The translations under genes and the position numbers were made by a program. Below the pieces are notes generated by a model, which worked only from the letters and a program-made list of their open reading frames with translations, searched no databases and was not told the origin of the DNA. This document shows, piece after piece, positions 52,479 to 60,564 of a stretch of 64,000 nucleotides of DNA (position 1 is its first letter; the number at the start of each line of letters is the position of its first letter). This DNA is from Abyssibacter sp036156195 (lineage in GTDB: Bacteria > Pseudomonadota > Gammaproteobacteria > Nevskiales > OUC007), in assembly GCA_036156195.1 (NCBI GenBank), contig JAYZUZ010000008.1:124001-188000 (forward strand), read 5' to 3'.

Positions 52479-53723
52479 ATGAACACAACCACAATGCTTC
52501 ACAGTGCGATCGGGGGGCTGGGGCTCCTGCTGGCTAGCGCCAGCATGGCGTCGGAGGTGGATAACGAGCCGTCGCCGTTCAAGGACGGTTTTTACGTCGT
52601 TCCGATGCTGTCCAGCACCCAGCCAGATGATGCGCGCAGGCTGGACGATGGCCTGGGTTTCGACCTCGGCTTCGGATACCGATTCTCAAAAATCTTCGCC
52701 TTGGAGTTGGACGGAACCTTCACCGAGCTGGATCGGGACAATGGCGAGCAAACCGAGATGACGGGGTTTGCACTGCGCGGATTGGCGTACTTCAGTCCTC
52801 GGTTGCCCAACGCCTTCTTCTCCTTCGGCATCGGGGAGTTGTCCACCGAGGCGCAGGGCATGTCCGGGGGCACTTACGAGGGACTGCATATTGAAGCCGG
52901 TCTCGGTTACGTGCTGCCGCTGCACATCGGTCGCTATGACTTTGGTGTCCGGGCCGATGCGCGGTTCCGGCACAACAACGGTCAGGAGAACGACGGTTCG
53001 ACCGAGTACGACAAGTCAGGCTTGGCAGACTCTATCTTGCGGATCGGGCTGCATCTGCCGCTGGGGCCACGTCCCATGCCCGCCGAGCCGGAGCCCGAAC
53101 CGCTTGCGGTCGTCGAGCCGGTCAGTGCCTGTGCCGACGGGGCTGACAACGATGGTGACGGGCGTGTTGATTACCCCGATGACCCAGGCTGTGATGCGCT
53201 GGATGATGAGGACGAGTCGGATCCCATGGCCTGCTCGGATGGACTCGACAATGACGCCGACGGGCTCATCGACTACCCCGAAGACACGGGCTGCGACTCG
53301 GCTGAGGACAACGACGAGGTCAATGCCTGCCGCACGGCGCAGCCGGGCGAAACCCTGTCACTCAACGGCTGCGGGCCGGGAGACGTGATCGTCTTGCGCG
53401 GGGTCAATTTCGAGTTTGACCAGTCCACGCTCACCGTCAACGCGCGAACGATTCTCGATGCCGTTGCGTCCGAGCTCGCGGTCTATGACGAACTGCGGGT
53501 CGAGCTTGCCGGGCATACGGACGCGCGGGGTAGCGAGGCCTACAACCAGACGCTGTCCCAGGCGCGGGCGGAGGCCGTCAAGCGCTACCTCGTCGGCAAG
53601 GGCATTGCCGCCGACCGGATGCAGGCTGTGGGTTATGGCGAGTCGAAACCGGTGGCCGACAACAGCACCGAGGACGGTCGTGAGCTCAACCGCCGCACGG
53701 AACTGACGGTCCTCGCACCGTAA
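52479..53723 (+). CDS. OmpA-family protein with two acidic DND-type repeats
   Basis: 414 residues from ATG 52479, after GAGGGG. A signal peptide (about 1-24) is followed by a barrel-like domain (about 30-200; GLGFDLGFGYRFSKIFALEL), a Pro-rich linker (PAEPEPEPLAVVEP), two tandem acidic repeats (CADGADNDGDGRVDYPDD and CSDGLDNDADGLIDYPED, each ending in a GCD) and the OmpA peptidoglycan-binding domain (VNFEFDQSTLTVNARTILD ... AGHTDARGSEAYNQTLSQAR ... RRTELTVL). The acidic repeats resemble Ca2+-binding thrombospondin type 3-like segments. It is the last gene after the TonB2 set, 58 bases from the TPR gene. Confidence 0.88.
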   Translation: MNTTTMLHSAIGGLGLLLASASMASEVDNEPSPFKDGFYVVPMLSSTQPDDARRLDDGLGFDLGFGYRFSKIFALELDGTFTELDRDNGEQTEMTGFALRGLAYFSPRLPNAFFSFGIGELSTEAQGMSGGTYEGLHIEAGLGYVLPLHIGRYDFGVRADARFRHNNGQENDGSTEYDKSGLADSILRIGLHLPLGPRPMPAEPEPEPLAVVEPVSACADGADNDGDGRVDYPDDPGCDALDDEDESDPMACSDGLDNDADGLIDYPEDTGCDSAEDNDEVNACRTAQPGETLSLNGCGPGDVIVLRGVNFEFDQSTLTVNARTILDAVASELAVYDELRVELAGHTDARGSEAYNQTLSQARAEAVKRYLVGKGIAADRMQAVGYGESKPVADNSTEDGRELNRRTELTVLAP

Positions 53724-53866
53724 TGCGATCGGCTTGACCGGGCCGGCGTGGGTTCCGGTCTGACGGTCAAGGCAGGGGCGGTTGGGAAGTGCCACAATCC
53801 CGACCGCCCTGCGTGCCGTCCTCCGGCACTGCGGGGTGTTGTCCACTGTCAGGAGCCATGAGCCGT

Positions 53867-55105
53867 ATGAGCCAGATCACCTTGAACACGCCCTTCGAGC
53901 TGCCCAATGGCAGTAGCCTGCCCAATCGGATCGCCAAATCGGCGATGAGCGAGGCGCTGGGGACGATGGACAACCGGGCCACGCCCGAACTGGTCGAGTT
54001 GTATCGGCGTTGGGGCCAGGGCGGGACGGGACTCATTATCACCGGCAATGTGATGATCGATCGCAAGGCGCTGGGCGAGCCTGGCAACGTGGTGATCGAG
54101 GATGATCGCGACATGGACATGCTTCGTGCCTGGGCTGAGGCCGGCAAGGCCGGCGGTAGCCAGATCTGGGTGCAGCTGAATCACCCGGGGCGTCAATGTC
54201 CCAAAGGCCTGAACAAGGAAACCGTCGCGCCATCGGCTGTGCCGTTCAACAAGTCCATGCAGGCCTACTTCGAGACGCCGCGTGAACTGACCGGGGACGA
54301 GATCAAGGACTTGATCGCCCGCTACGGCCGGGCGGCCGAGGTTTGTTACCAGGCGGGTTTTCCCGGTGTGCAGATTCACGGCGCCCACGGGTATCTCGTC
54401 AGCCAGTTTCTGTCACCGAAGACCAATCAGCGCACTGATGAATGGGGGGGTGATGCCGCCAAGCGACGTCGCTTTGTGCTGGACGTGCTGGCCGCCATGC
54501 GAGCGGCCACGGCGCCGGATTTTCCCATTGGCATCAAGCTGAACTCGGCGGACTTCCAGCGTGGCGGTTTCACGGAAGAAGAATCCCTGGATGTCATGGC
54601 CGCGCTGGCAGAGGCCGGCATCGCATTGATCGAAATCTCCGGCGGTACCTACGAGGCCCCGGCGATGACCGGGGTGCGGGCATCGACACGTGAGCGCGAA
54701 GCCTATTTTCTCGACTTCGCCGACAAGGTGCGTGCGCGTATTCCCGGCACGCCCCTGATGGTGACGGGCGGCTTCCGGTCGCATGCGGGCATGACGGCTG
54801 CGCTGGAATCGGGGTCGCTGGATTTATGCGGGATCGCGAGGTTGCTGGCCATTGAGCCGGACGCGTCCAAACGGCTGCTTGCTGGCCAGAATCCCTTGCA
54901 ACGTGTGCGGCCCATCAAGACCGGTATCGGCCCGGTGGATCGGATGGCGATCATGGAAGTCACCTGGTATACACGCCAGTTGCGCCGAATCGGCCGGGGC
55001 AAGCAGCCGCGACCGAACGAGTCCGGGCTCAAGGCATTTCTGTGCAGTCTGATCGATACGGCTTCAGGTATGCGCCAGACCAAGCGACTTCGCGCCAGCG
55101 GCTGA
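53867..55105 (+). CDS. Old yellow enzyme-type NADH:flavin oxidoreductase
   Basis: 412 residues; the start at 53867 is chosen because AGGAG (53851-53855) is only 2 bases from the alternative ATG 53858 but 11 from this one. The TIM-barrel flavin site is shown by NRIAKSAMSEALG, VQLNHPGRQ, IHGAHGYLVSQFLSPKTNQR with the catalytic His pair region, and DEWGGDAAKRRRF. C-terminal phosphate-binding motif VTGGFRSHAGM ... CGIARLLAIEP. These FMN enzymes reduce activated double bonds of enones, terpenoids, steroids or nitro compounds with NAD(P)H. No iron-sulfur extension is present. Whether it belongs to the P450/TonB pathway is uncertain. Confidence 0.9.
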   Translation: MSQITLNTPFELPNGSSLPNRIAKSAMSEALGTMDNRATPELVELYRRWGQGGTGLIITGNVMIDRKALGEPGNVVIEDDRDMDMLRAWAEAGKAGGSQIWVQLNHPGRQCPKGLNKETVAPSAVPFNKSMQAYFETPRELTGDEIKDLIARYGRAAEVCYQAGFPGVQIHGAHGYLVSQFLSPKTNQRTDEWGGDAAKRRRFVLDVLAAMRAATAPDFPIGIKLNSADFQRGGFTEEESLDVMAALAEAGIALIEISGGTYEAPAMTGVRASTREREAYFLDFADKVRARIPGTPLMVTGGFRSHAGMTAALESGSLDLCGIARLLAIEPDASKRLLAGQNPLQRVRPIKTGIGPVDRMAIMEVTWYTRQLRRIGRGKQPRPNESGLKAFLCSLIDTASGMRQTKRLRASG

Positions 55106-55305
55106 GAATCGGCGCCCTGACGAAGAATGGATCGACGTCTCGGCGCGATTCCGGCATAGCCGACCAACGGTCAAGCGGGGTTGCGGTGCTAAATGTTGCG
55201 TGTGATCAGCGTCCTACGATTGCGTCAAGCACAACTAAACGCACCATACGAAAAGAATGCGCTGACCTCACGTTTTCCTCACATGGGCGCTGGTCTAATA
55301 CATCC
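55106..55305. other. Intergenic stretch upstream of the candidate small RNA
   Basis: About 200 bases with no supported gene after the flavin oxidoreductase. The last part contains a possible promoter for the small RNA: TCTAAT at 55294-55299 as -10 box, with TTTTCC at 55273-55278 as a weak upstream element. Confidence 0.4.
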
Positions 55306-55418
55306 CACGACACATCCTTCCCCGTGTGTCGTGCATTGAGCGTCGAGTTAAGTCTCCGCTCGAATTGCCCAGCACCCCAGTGGGCTCTCCTCTAAGCGGC
55401 CGTAAGGCCGCTTTTTTT
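55306..55418 (+). ncRNA. Candidate small RNA with four hairpins and C-rich loops
   Basis: About 113 nt. Hairpin 1: CACGACACA (55306-55314) pairs perfectly with TGTGTCGTG (55325-55333), loop TCCTTCCCCG. Hairpin 2: GAGCG (55338-55342) with CGCTC (55357-55361), extended inside by GAG/CTC. Hairpin 3: GCCCA (55367-55371) with TGGGC (55381-55385), loop GCACCCCAG. Hairpin 4 is a terminator, AAGCGGCC-GTAA-GGCCGCTT with seven Ts. C-rich loops in serial hairpins recall sX13-type RNAs of Xanthomonas, which bind Shine-Dalgarno-like G-rich targets; that likeness is by eye only. Confidence 0.6.
55394..55418 (+). terminator. Rho-independent terminator
   Basis: An 8-bp stem (55394-55401 with 55406-55413), GTAA loop and T-run 55412-55418. 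This is the clearest intrinsic terminator seen in the window. It lies about 290 bases from the nearest upstream stop codon and so most likely ends the small RNA. Confidence 0.85.
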
Positions 55419-55506
55419 ATGCGCATCGCTGCGCTGTTATTCATGATCTCGCCATGAACTGGCTCTAGTCTGTCGGCCCTTGTTGTTGAGTCGTGAGTGC
55501 TGGGCC

Positions 55507-56781
55507 ATGGTGTTGTGTCGTGTTTCTGTTGTGGTTGTCGCTGCGGCGCTGGGTTTGGTCGGCGGCTGTGGTACGGGTGAGCCAGGGAACACCGGGGCCA
55601 TGGCGCCGGTCCAGGGTGGTGATGATCAAGGGCCCCCGGCACCCGATGCACCGGGCCATGATGAATCCGGCGATGCCCCTGCAGGCGAGCTGGATTTGCC
55701 GCCCGTCGCCAGTCTGACCGCTGGCGAATGGCTGCGCGGGGATTTGCACATCCACTCGGATCACAGCGCGGATGCGTCCAACAATCCGATCACCAAGATT
55801 ACGGCTTTGGCCGAGTCCGTGGGCATGGACTTTCTGGGATTGTCCGATCACGACAACCACGTGGATGGCGCCGTGGCGGAGCACACCTGGGCGGATCCGG
55901 CCTTTGTTTCCAGCCCCTTAATCATGCTTTACGGGGCGGAATGGACCACGCACCGAGGTCACGGTAATACGTTCTCGGCCCAGCCCTATGACCACCAGCG
56001 GCTCTACGATTTGCGGGATGACTTCGATGCCCGTATTGCTGCCTTTGTCGACGAGGCTGGCATTCACCTGTCGGCCAACCATCCAGGCAACGGCGACAGT
56101 TTCAGCTTTAGCTACGACATGGTGCATTCCATCGAGGTCTGGAACTCGGCCATTTGGGCCACGAACGAAGGCGCCGTCACCATCTGGGATGACCTGCTCA
56201 AGTCCGGGCGGGATCTCACCGGGCGCGGAGGCAGCGATTCCCACCATGGCTATCCGGAGCCAGGCGATACGCCGGTCCCAAACACCATCCAGGCCGGTGG
56301 CAACAACGTCGGCACGCCGACGACCTGGGTGTTCGCAACCGAGCGGAGCGCTGCTGCTGTGGTGGAGGCACTGACCAACGGGCGGGTGTCGATCAGCGCC
56401 AACCCCCATGCGCCCCGCGTCGAGTTCACCGCAGACCTGGATGGCGATGGTGAGGCCGACATGATGATGGGCGACAACGTCGTGCCGACAGGCGACGCGG
56501 TCACGTTTCGTGTCGAACTGCTGGGCGGCTCCGCCGGCCTGCTTCCCTACACCGTTGAGGTTGTGCGCGATGGCGCCGATCTCACCAGCCTGACCATCGC
56601 GCCGGGCCAGACCGGCGTGACATTCGTGGACCACCCGCCCGTCGGCCAGCGCAGCTACTACCGGGTGGAAGTCACGGGTCTACCCGTGCCCTATCCCGAA
56701 GTGCCCGGCGCCTCAGCGCTAAGCGGCAACATGATCGCGTTGTCGAATCCGATTTATTTCAACTTCAATCCAGACTACTGA
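55507..56781 (+). CDS. PHP-domain lipoprotein phosphoesterase
   Basis: 424 residues from ATG 55507, giving a lipoprotein signal VVVVAAALGLVGGCG; the upstream frame is not used. The PHP metal motifs are present in order: GDLHIHSDHSADA, LSDHDNHVDG, LSANHPGNG and GGSDSHHG. PHP proteins hydrolyse phosphate esters with a trinuclear metal site; lipidated secreted versions of this type are common but poorly studied. A beta-sandwich C-terminal domain begins near residue 300 (RVEFTADLDGDGEADMMMGD). Membrane location is inferred. Confidence 0.82.
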   Translation: MVLCRVSVVVVAAALGLVGGCGTGEPGNTGAMAPVQGGDDQGPPAPDAPGHDESGDAPAGELDLPPVASLTAGEWLRGDLHIHSDHSADASNNPITKITALAESVGMDFLGLSDHDNHVDGAVAEHTWADPAFVSSPLIMLYGAEWTTHRGHGNTFSAQPYDHQRLYDLRDDFDARIAAFVDEAGIHLSANHPGNGDSFSFSYDMVHSIEVWNSAIWATNEGAVTIWDDLLKSGRDLTGRGGSDSHHGYPEPGDTPVPNTIQAGGNNVGTPTTWVFATERSAAAVVEALTNGRVSISANPHAPRVEFTADLDGDGEADMMMGDNVVPTGDAVTFRVELLGGSAGLLPYTVEVVRDGADLTSLTIAPGQTGVTFVDHPPVGQRSYYRVEVTGLPVPYPEVPGASALSGNMIALSNPIYFNFNPDY

Positions 56782-56824
56782 GTTCTGGTCGTGGGCCTCG
56801 ATCGCCCGGTCGACGCCGCGGTGA

Positions 56825-56846
56825 GGAGTGGAGCCGCCGCCACTCC
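56825..56846 (+). terminator. Hairpin after the PHP gene
   Basis: GGAGTGG (56825-56831) with CCACTCC (56840-56846), 8-base loop, 43 bases after the stop. No T-run, so only a possible terminator. Confidence 0.4.
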
Positions 56847-56929
56847 ACGGGGGCGGGGGATTGGAACGGCGCCTAGAAAGGCGGTGAGCAAAGGCTTTTC
56901 CCTGTCGCTGGCGTGACCTGAGCCACCCC

Positions 56930-56954
56930 CTGACGTGGGTCAGATTGCTACACT
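56930..56954 (+). promoter_or_regulatory. Putative promoter/operator before the DarA-like gene
   Basis: A perfect inverted repeat CTGAC-GTGG-GTCAG (56930-56943) directly precedes a TACACT -10-like box (56949-56954), 27 bases before ATG 56981. No -35 box fits, as expected for an activator-dependent promoter or a repressed one. Confidence 0.4.
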
Positions 56955-56980
56955 CTGGCCGACTTGGGGCGGGATAACTC

Positions 56981-57916
56981 ATGGCTGCCGATACCGCGCG
57001 CCGATCCATATTGCTGGTGCATTTTTCGCAGTCGGGACAGACGCGCGCTGTAGCGAATGCCTTGACCGCGCCGCTGCGCGACGCCGGCCATGCGATCGAT
57101 GAGTTGGAACTGGCCACGCTGGAGCCGGCTCCCTGGCCCTGGCCTTTCTGGCAGTTTCTCGACAGTTTTCCGGAGACGGTGGCGCAGTCACGCATGGCCT
57201 TGCAGCCCTGGACCTGTGGCGCGACCTACGACCTCATCATCGTGGCCTACCCGGTGTGGTTCCTGTCGCCGGCGCCCGCCATTGCGAACTGGCTGCGCAG
57301 CCAGCAGGCCCGGCAGTTGCTGGCGGGGACGCCCGTGGTCACGGTGACAACCTGCCGCAATATGTGGGTTGAGGCGCATCGTGATGTGCAGCAACTGCTG
57401 CGGGCCGCCAATGCCATGCCCTGCGATCATCTGGCGCTGACCGATCCCGGTCCGCCTTTGGCCACCTTCATCACCACGCCGCGCTGGGTGCTGACCGGGC
57501 GGCGGGAGGCGTTCTGGGGGTTGCCGCGGGCGGGGTTGACCGAAGAACAGATCGGGGGTGTGTCACGTTATGGCCGACGCATTCGGCAGGCGCTGGAAGA
57601 CACACAATGGCAGGCGGGCCGGTCGATGCTGGAGGGAACAGGCGCCTTGCGCGTCGACCCCGCCTTGGCCGGGAGCGAACGCATTGGCAAGCGCAGTTTC
57701 CGAGTCTGGGGCCGCTTGCTGCGCGCCTGCGGAACACCGGGGACGCCGCTGCGGCGCGTGGTGCTGGTCGCCTATGTGGCATTCCTATTGCTGATGATCG
57801 TGACGGTCGTGCCGGTGTCGCTATTGCTGCGGCGATTGCTCGCCTGGCTGGCGCCAGAACGGGTACAGGCCGTGGCGGCCGAGCTCGAGCGCCAGCCGGG
57901 CACGACCGCATCCTGA
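56981..57916 (+). CDS. DarA-like flavodoxin-fold aromatase of a dialkylresorcinol-type cluster
   Basis: 311 residues. The N-terminal 180 residues have a flavodoxin/NAD(P)H-dehydrogenase fold: SILLVHFSQSGQTRAVANAL (flavin phosphate loop), YDLIIVAYPVWFLSPAPAIA, and TPVVTVTTCRNMWVEAH. A C-terminal membrane segment (RRVVLVAYVAFLLLMIVTVV, about residues 263-282) would tether it to the membrane. DarA proteins of flexirubin/dialkylresorcinol clusters are of this type and aromatise the DarB product to a resorcinol. Direct adjacency to a DarB-like gene supports this. Alternative: a generic flavodoxin reductase. Confidence 0.7.
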   Translation: MAADTARRSILLVHFSQSGQTRAVANALTAPLRDAGHAIDELELATLEPAPWPWPFWQFLDSFPETVAQSRMALQPWTCGATYDLIIVAYPVWFLSPAPAIANWLRSQQARQLLAGTPVVTVTTCRNMWVEAHRDVQQLLRAANAMPCDHLALTDPGPPLATFITTPRWVLTGRREAFWGLPRAGLTEEQIGGVSRYGRRIRQALEDTQWQAGRSMLEGTGALRVDPALAGSERIGKRSFRVWGRLLRACGTPGTPLRRVVLVAYVAFLLLMIVTVVPVSLLLRRLLAWLAPERVQAVAAELERQPGTTAS

Positions 57917-57927
57917 CGGGGGAACTC

Positions 57928-59085
57928 TTGCAAGACGTTTTTATTCGCGGCACCAGTGCCGTGCTACCGAATGCGCCGGTATCCAACGACGACATGGAGT
58001 CCGTGCTGGGTCAGATCGGAGATCGGCCCGCACGTGAGCGCCGCATCGTGCTCAGCCGCAACGGGATCCGGCAGCGCTACTACGCGGTGGATCCGGCGAC
58101 TCGCCAGCCTACGCATACCAATGCCCGGCTCACTGCCGAGTCCGTGAGGGGCCTGGTTGGGGCGGATTTCTCGCTGCCCGACCTGGATGTGCTGGCCTGC
58201 GGCACGTCGTCGCCAGACCAGATGGCGCCGGGCCACGGGGTCATGGTGCATGGTGAATTGCCGGAAGCGGCCAGCTGCGAGGCGGTCTCCCTGGCCGGGA
58301 TTTGTTGCTCCGGGGTGGCGGCGCTGCGCTACGCCGCCCTGACCGTGGCAGCCGGACAGGCCCGCACGGCCGTGGCCACGGGTTCGGAAACGGCATCCAC
58401 CTTCATGCGGTCCGAGCAGTTCAGCGCGCAGTACGAGGCGCAGCTGACAGCGATGGAGCGGCGACCGGAGCTGGCATTCGATGGTGTGTTCCTGCGCTGG
58501 ATGCTGTCCGATGGCGCGGGCGCACTGCTGCTGGGTCAGCAGCCCGCGGAACACGGACTGTCGTTCCGGCTGGACTGGATCGAACTGCGCTCCTATGCAC
58601 ATGAGCAGGCGGCCTGCATGTATGCCGGTGCCCGTAAGCAGGACCAGGGCGGATTGCAGGGCTGGCGGGCGCTGCCCGCCGACGCCTGGTCGGCCTCCGG
58701 GGCGATGACTTTCCAGCAGGACGTGCGTCAGCTTAACGAGCACATTGTCGCGTTGACGATTGAGCGCGCGTTGCCGGAGGTGCTGGCGCGTCGACCGCTG
58801 GCCGCCGATGCGATCGACTGGTTCCTGCCGCACTACTCGTCCGAGTACTTCCGCCCGCGCATCCAGCAGGGCTTGCGCCGCATCGGGTTCGAAATTCCTG
58901 AAGAACGCTGGTTCACCAATCTGCCGGAGGTCGGCAATGTGGGTTCAGCATCGATTTATCTGATGCTGGATGCCCTGCAACGCGAATCATCGCTGTCGCC
59001 GGGTCAGCGGGTGCTGTGCTTTGTGCCCGAGAGCGGGCGTTTCTCGGCCGCATACATGCTGCTGACCGTGGTGGAGGGGGCATGA
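57928..59085 (+). CDS. DarB-like ketosynthase III (KAS III family)
   Basis: 385 residues from TTG 57928, preceded by GGGGGAA (57918-57924), 11 bases after the DarA-like stop. The thiolase-fold triad is complete: Cys127 in AGICCSGVAAL, His in FLPHYSSEYF and Asn in VGNVGSASIYL. DarB joins two 3-oxoacyl thioesters and cyclises them to a cyclohexanedione that DarA aromatises. The stop overlaps the next gene (ATGA). A general fatty-acid KAS III role is less likely given the context. Confidence 0.82.
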   Translation: MQDVFIRGTSAVLPNAPVSNDDMESVLGQIGDRPARERRIVLSRNGIRQRYYAVDPATRQPTHTNARLTAESVRGLVGADFSLPDLDVLACGTSSPDQMAPGHGVMVHGELPEAASCEAVSLAGICCSGVAALRYAALTVAAGQARTAVATGSETASTFMRSEQFSAQYEAQLTAMERRPELAFDGVFLRWMLSDGAGALLLGQQPAEHGLSFRLDWIELRSYAHEQAACMYAGARKQDQGGLQGWRALPADAWSASGAMTFQQDVRQLNEHIVALTIERALPEVLARRPLAADAIDWFLPHYSSEYFRPRIQQGLRRIGFEIPEERWFTNLPEVGNVGSASIYLMLDALQRESSLSPGQRVLCFVPESGRFSAAYMLLTVVEGA

Positions 59086-59489
59086 AGGTCGAGGAGGTGC
59101 CCCAGGACGACAGTCCGGGCTACGCAAAGGAGCGGCGGGCGGTTTATGCCCAGGATGCCGACGGCGGTTATGTCGTGGCGGCGTCCTCTGGCTGGGCGGT
59201 GGAGGAGGCCGCAAACACGTTGGCTGTCACCGCGTTTGAAGCCCAGGCACAGGCGGCCCGCGCGCGCTGCGCTGCTGGCGAGGGGTCGCCGCTGGAAGTG
59301 CTGATGTACGTGCGCCGCATGGATGTCCCCACGCTGGCGCAGGCGACCGGGCTCTGGGCTTGGCGCGTGAAGCGTCATCTGAGTCCAAAGGGTTATCGGC
59401 GTCTAAGTCCTGCACTCCGGCAGCGCTACGCGGAGGCGCTGGGCTGCGATGTGACGCTGTTGCTGCCCGATGCGGAGGCGCCCGCATGA
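59082..59489 (+). CDS. Small helical protein with HTH-like C-terminal part
   Basis: 135 residues, overlapping both neighbours by 4 bases, hence translated with them. The C-terminal 45 residues (VPTLAQATGLWAWRVKRHLS, then LRQRYAEALGCDV) look like a XRE-type helix-turn-helix; the first half is a short beta part and a helix (EEAANTLAVTAFEAQAQAAR). It could be a cluster regulator or an accessory protein. No family recognised with confidence. Confidence 0.55.
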   Translation: MKVEEVPQDDSPGYAKERRAVYAQDADGGYVVAASSGWAVEEAANTLAVTAFEAQAQAARARCAAGEGSPLEVLMYVRRMDVPTLAQATGLWAWRVKRHLSPKGYRRLSPALRQRYAEALGCDVTLLLPDAEAPA

Positions 59490-60514
59490 ATACGCGACCC
59501 ATTACGCACCGTCATGCGGGCCACTGCGAAACCGGCGTGAGTTCGATTCTGCTGGAGGCCGCCGGCCTGACCCTGTCGGAAGCCGAGGTGCTGGGCCTGT
59601 CCAGCGGGCTGACCTTTGTGCATCTGCCGTTCGTGCGCATTAACGAGCTGCCGCTGACCAGCTACCGCATGCCCCCCGGGCGGATATACCGCGGCCTGGC
59701 GCGGCGCATCGGCGTGCGCTGGGCGCAGCAGCGATTTCGTCATCCCGCAGCCGGGATGGCGGCGCTGGACGCCGCCCTGGAACAGGGGCGCGCTGTGGGT
59801 ATTCAGGCCTCCGTGTACTGGCTGCCTTATTTTCCAGACGCCATGCGGTTTCACTTCAACGCACACAACCTGATCGTGTACGGCCGTGACGGCGATGACT
59901 ACCTGGTCAGCGATCCAGTCTTCGAGGCGCCGCAGCGCTGCCCACGCGAGGCGCTACAGCGGGCGCGGTTCGTGCGGGGTGCCCTGGCACCCAAGGGGCT
60001 GATGTACTGGCCGGTTTCGGTGCCCGGAGCAATCGACTGGTCGACGGCCTTCGCCCGCAGTGTGCGCAAGACGGCCAACATGATGCTGCGCGCGCCGTTT
60101 CCGTTTGTCGGCATCAGGGGCATTCGCCTGCTGGGGCGTCAGCTGGAACGCCTGCCCCGGCGTTCGGACGATGCGCGTCAGCGCCTTTACCTGGGCCAGG
60201 TCGTCCGCATGCAGGAAGAGATTGGCACCGGGGGCGGCGGATTTCGGTTCATGTATGCCGCCTACCTGCATGAGATGGCGGATCGCTTGAATCGTGCCGA
60301 CCTGGCCGAGGTCGGCCAGAGCATGACGGCTTGCGGGGATGCCTGGCGTCAGTTCGCCGTGGCCTGCGCGCGACAAATCCGCAGTCGGCAGGCCGTCGAA
60401 CTGGCGGGCCCGATCGAGGCGTTGGCGCGGGTCGCCACGCTGGAGGCACAGGCGTTTCGCGACGTGTTGGCGGTGTCGCGCAAGCCTGCTCGGTCACTCG
60501 CTCATCCGAAGTGA
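59486..60514 (+). CDS. BtrH-type acyltransferase-like protein
   Basis: 342 residues beginning with the BtrH N-terminal pattern THRHAGHCETGVSSILLEAAG and a conserved Cys; then LSSGLTFVH, AVGIQASVYWLPYF, HFNAHNLIVYGRDGDDYLVS with papain-like His/Asp spacing. BtrH-type proteins move an acyl group from an acyl carrier protein to a target in butirosin synthesis, and homologues occur in aryl-polyene and flexirubin-type clusters. The C-terminal 150 residues are helical (about DUF4872-like). It is the last plus-strand gene of the cluster and is convergent with a ketosynthase. Confidence 0.75.
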   Translation: MNTRPITHRHAGHCETGVSSILLEAAGLTLSEAEVLGLSSGLTFVHLPFVRINELPLTSYRMPPGRIYRGLARRIGVRWAQQRFRHPAAGMAALDAALEQGRAVGIQASVYWLPYFPDAMRFHFNAHNLIVYGRDGDDYLVSDPVFEAPQRCPREALQRARFVRGALAPKGLMYWPVSVPGAIDWSTAFARSVRKTANMMLRAPFPFVGIRGIRLLGRQLERLPRRSDDARQRLYLGQVVRMQEEIGTGGGGFRFMYAAYLHEMADRLNRADLAEVGQSMTACGDAWRQFAVACARQIRSRQAVELAGPIEALARVATLEAQAFRDVLAVSRKPARSLAHPK

Positions 60515-60564
60515 TCGGCGCGCGTTCGCTGTGTTGCGATGGCGGCGATTCAGTGGCGCCGGCT

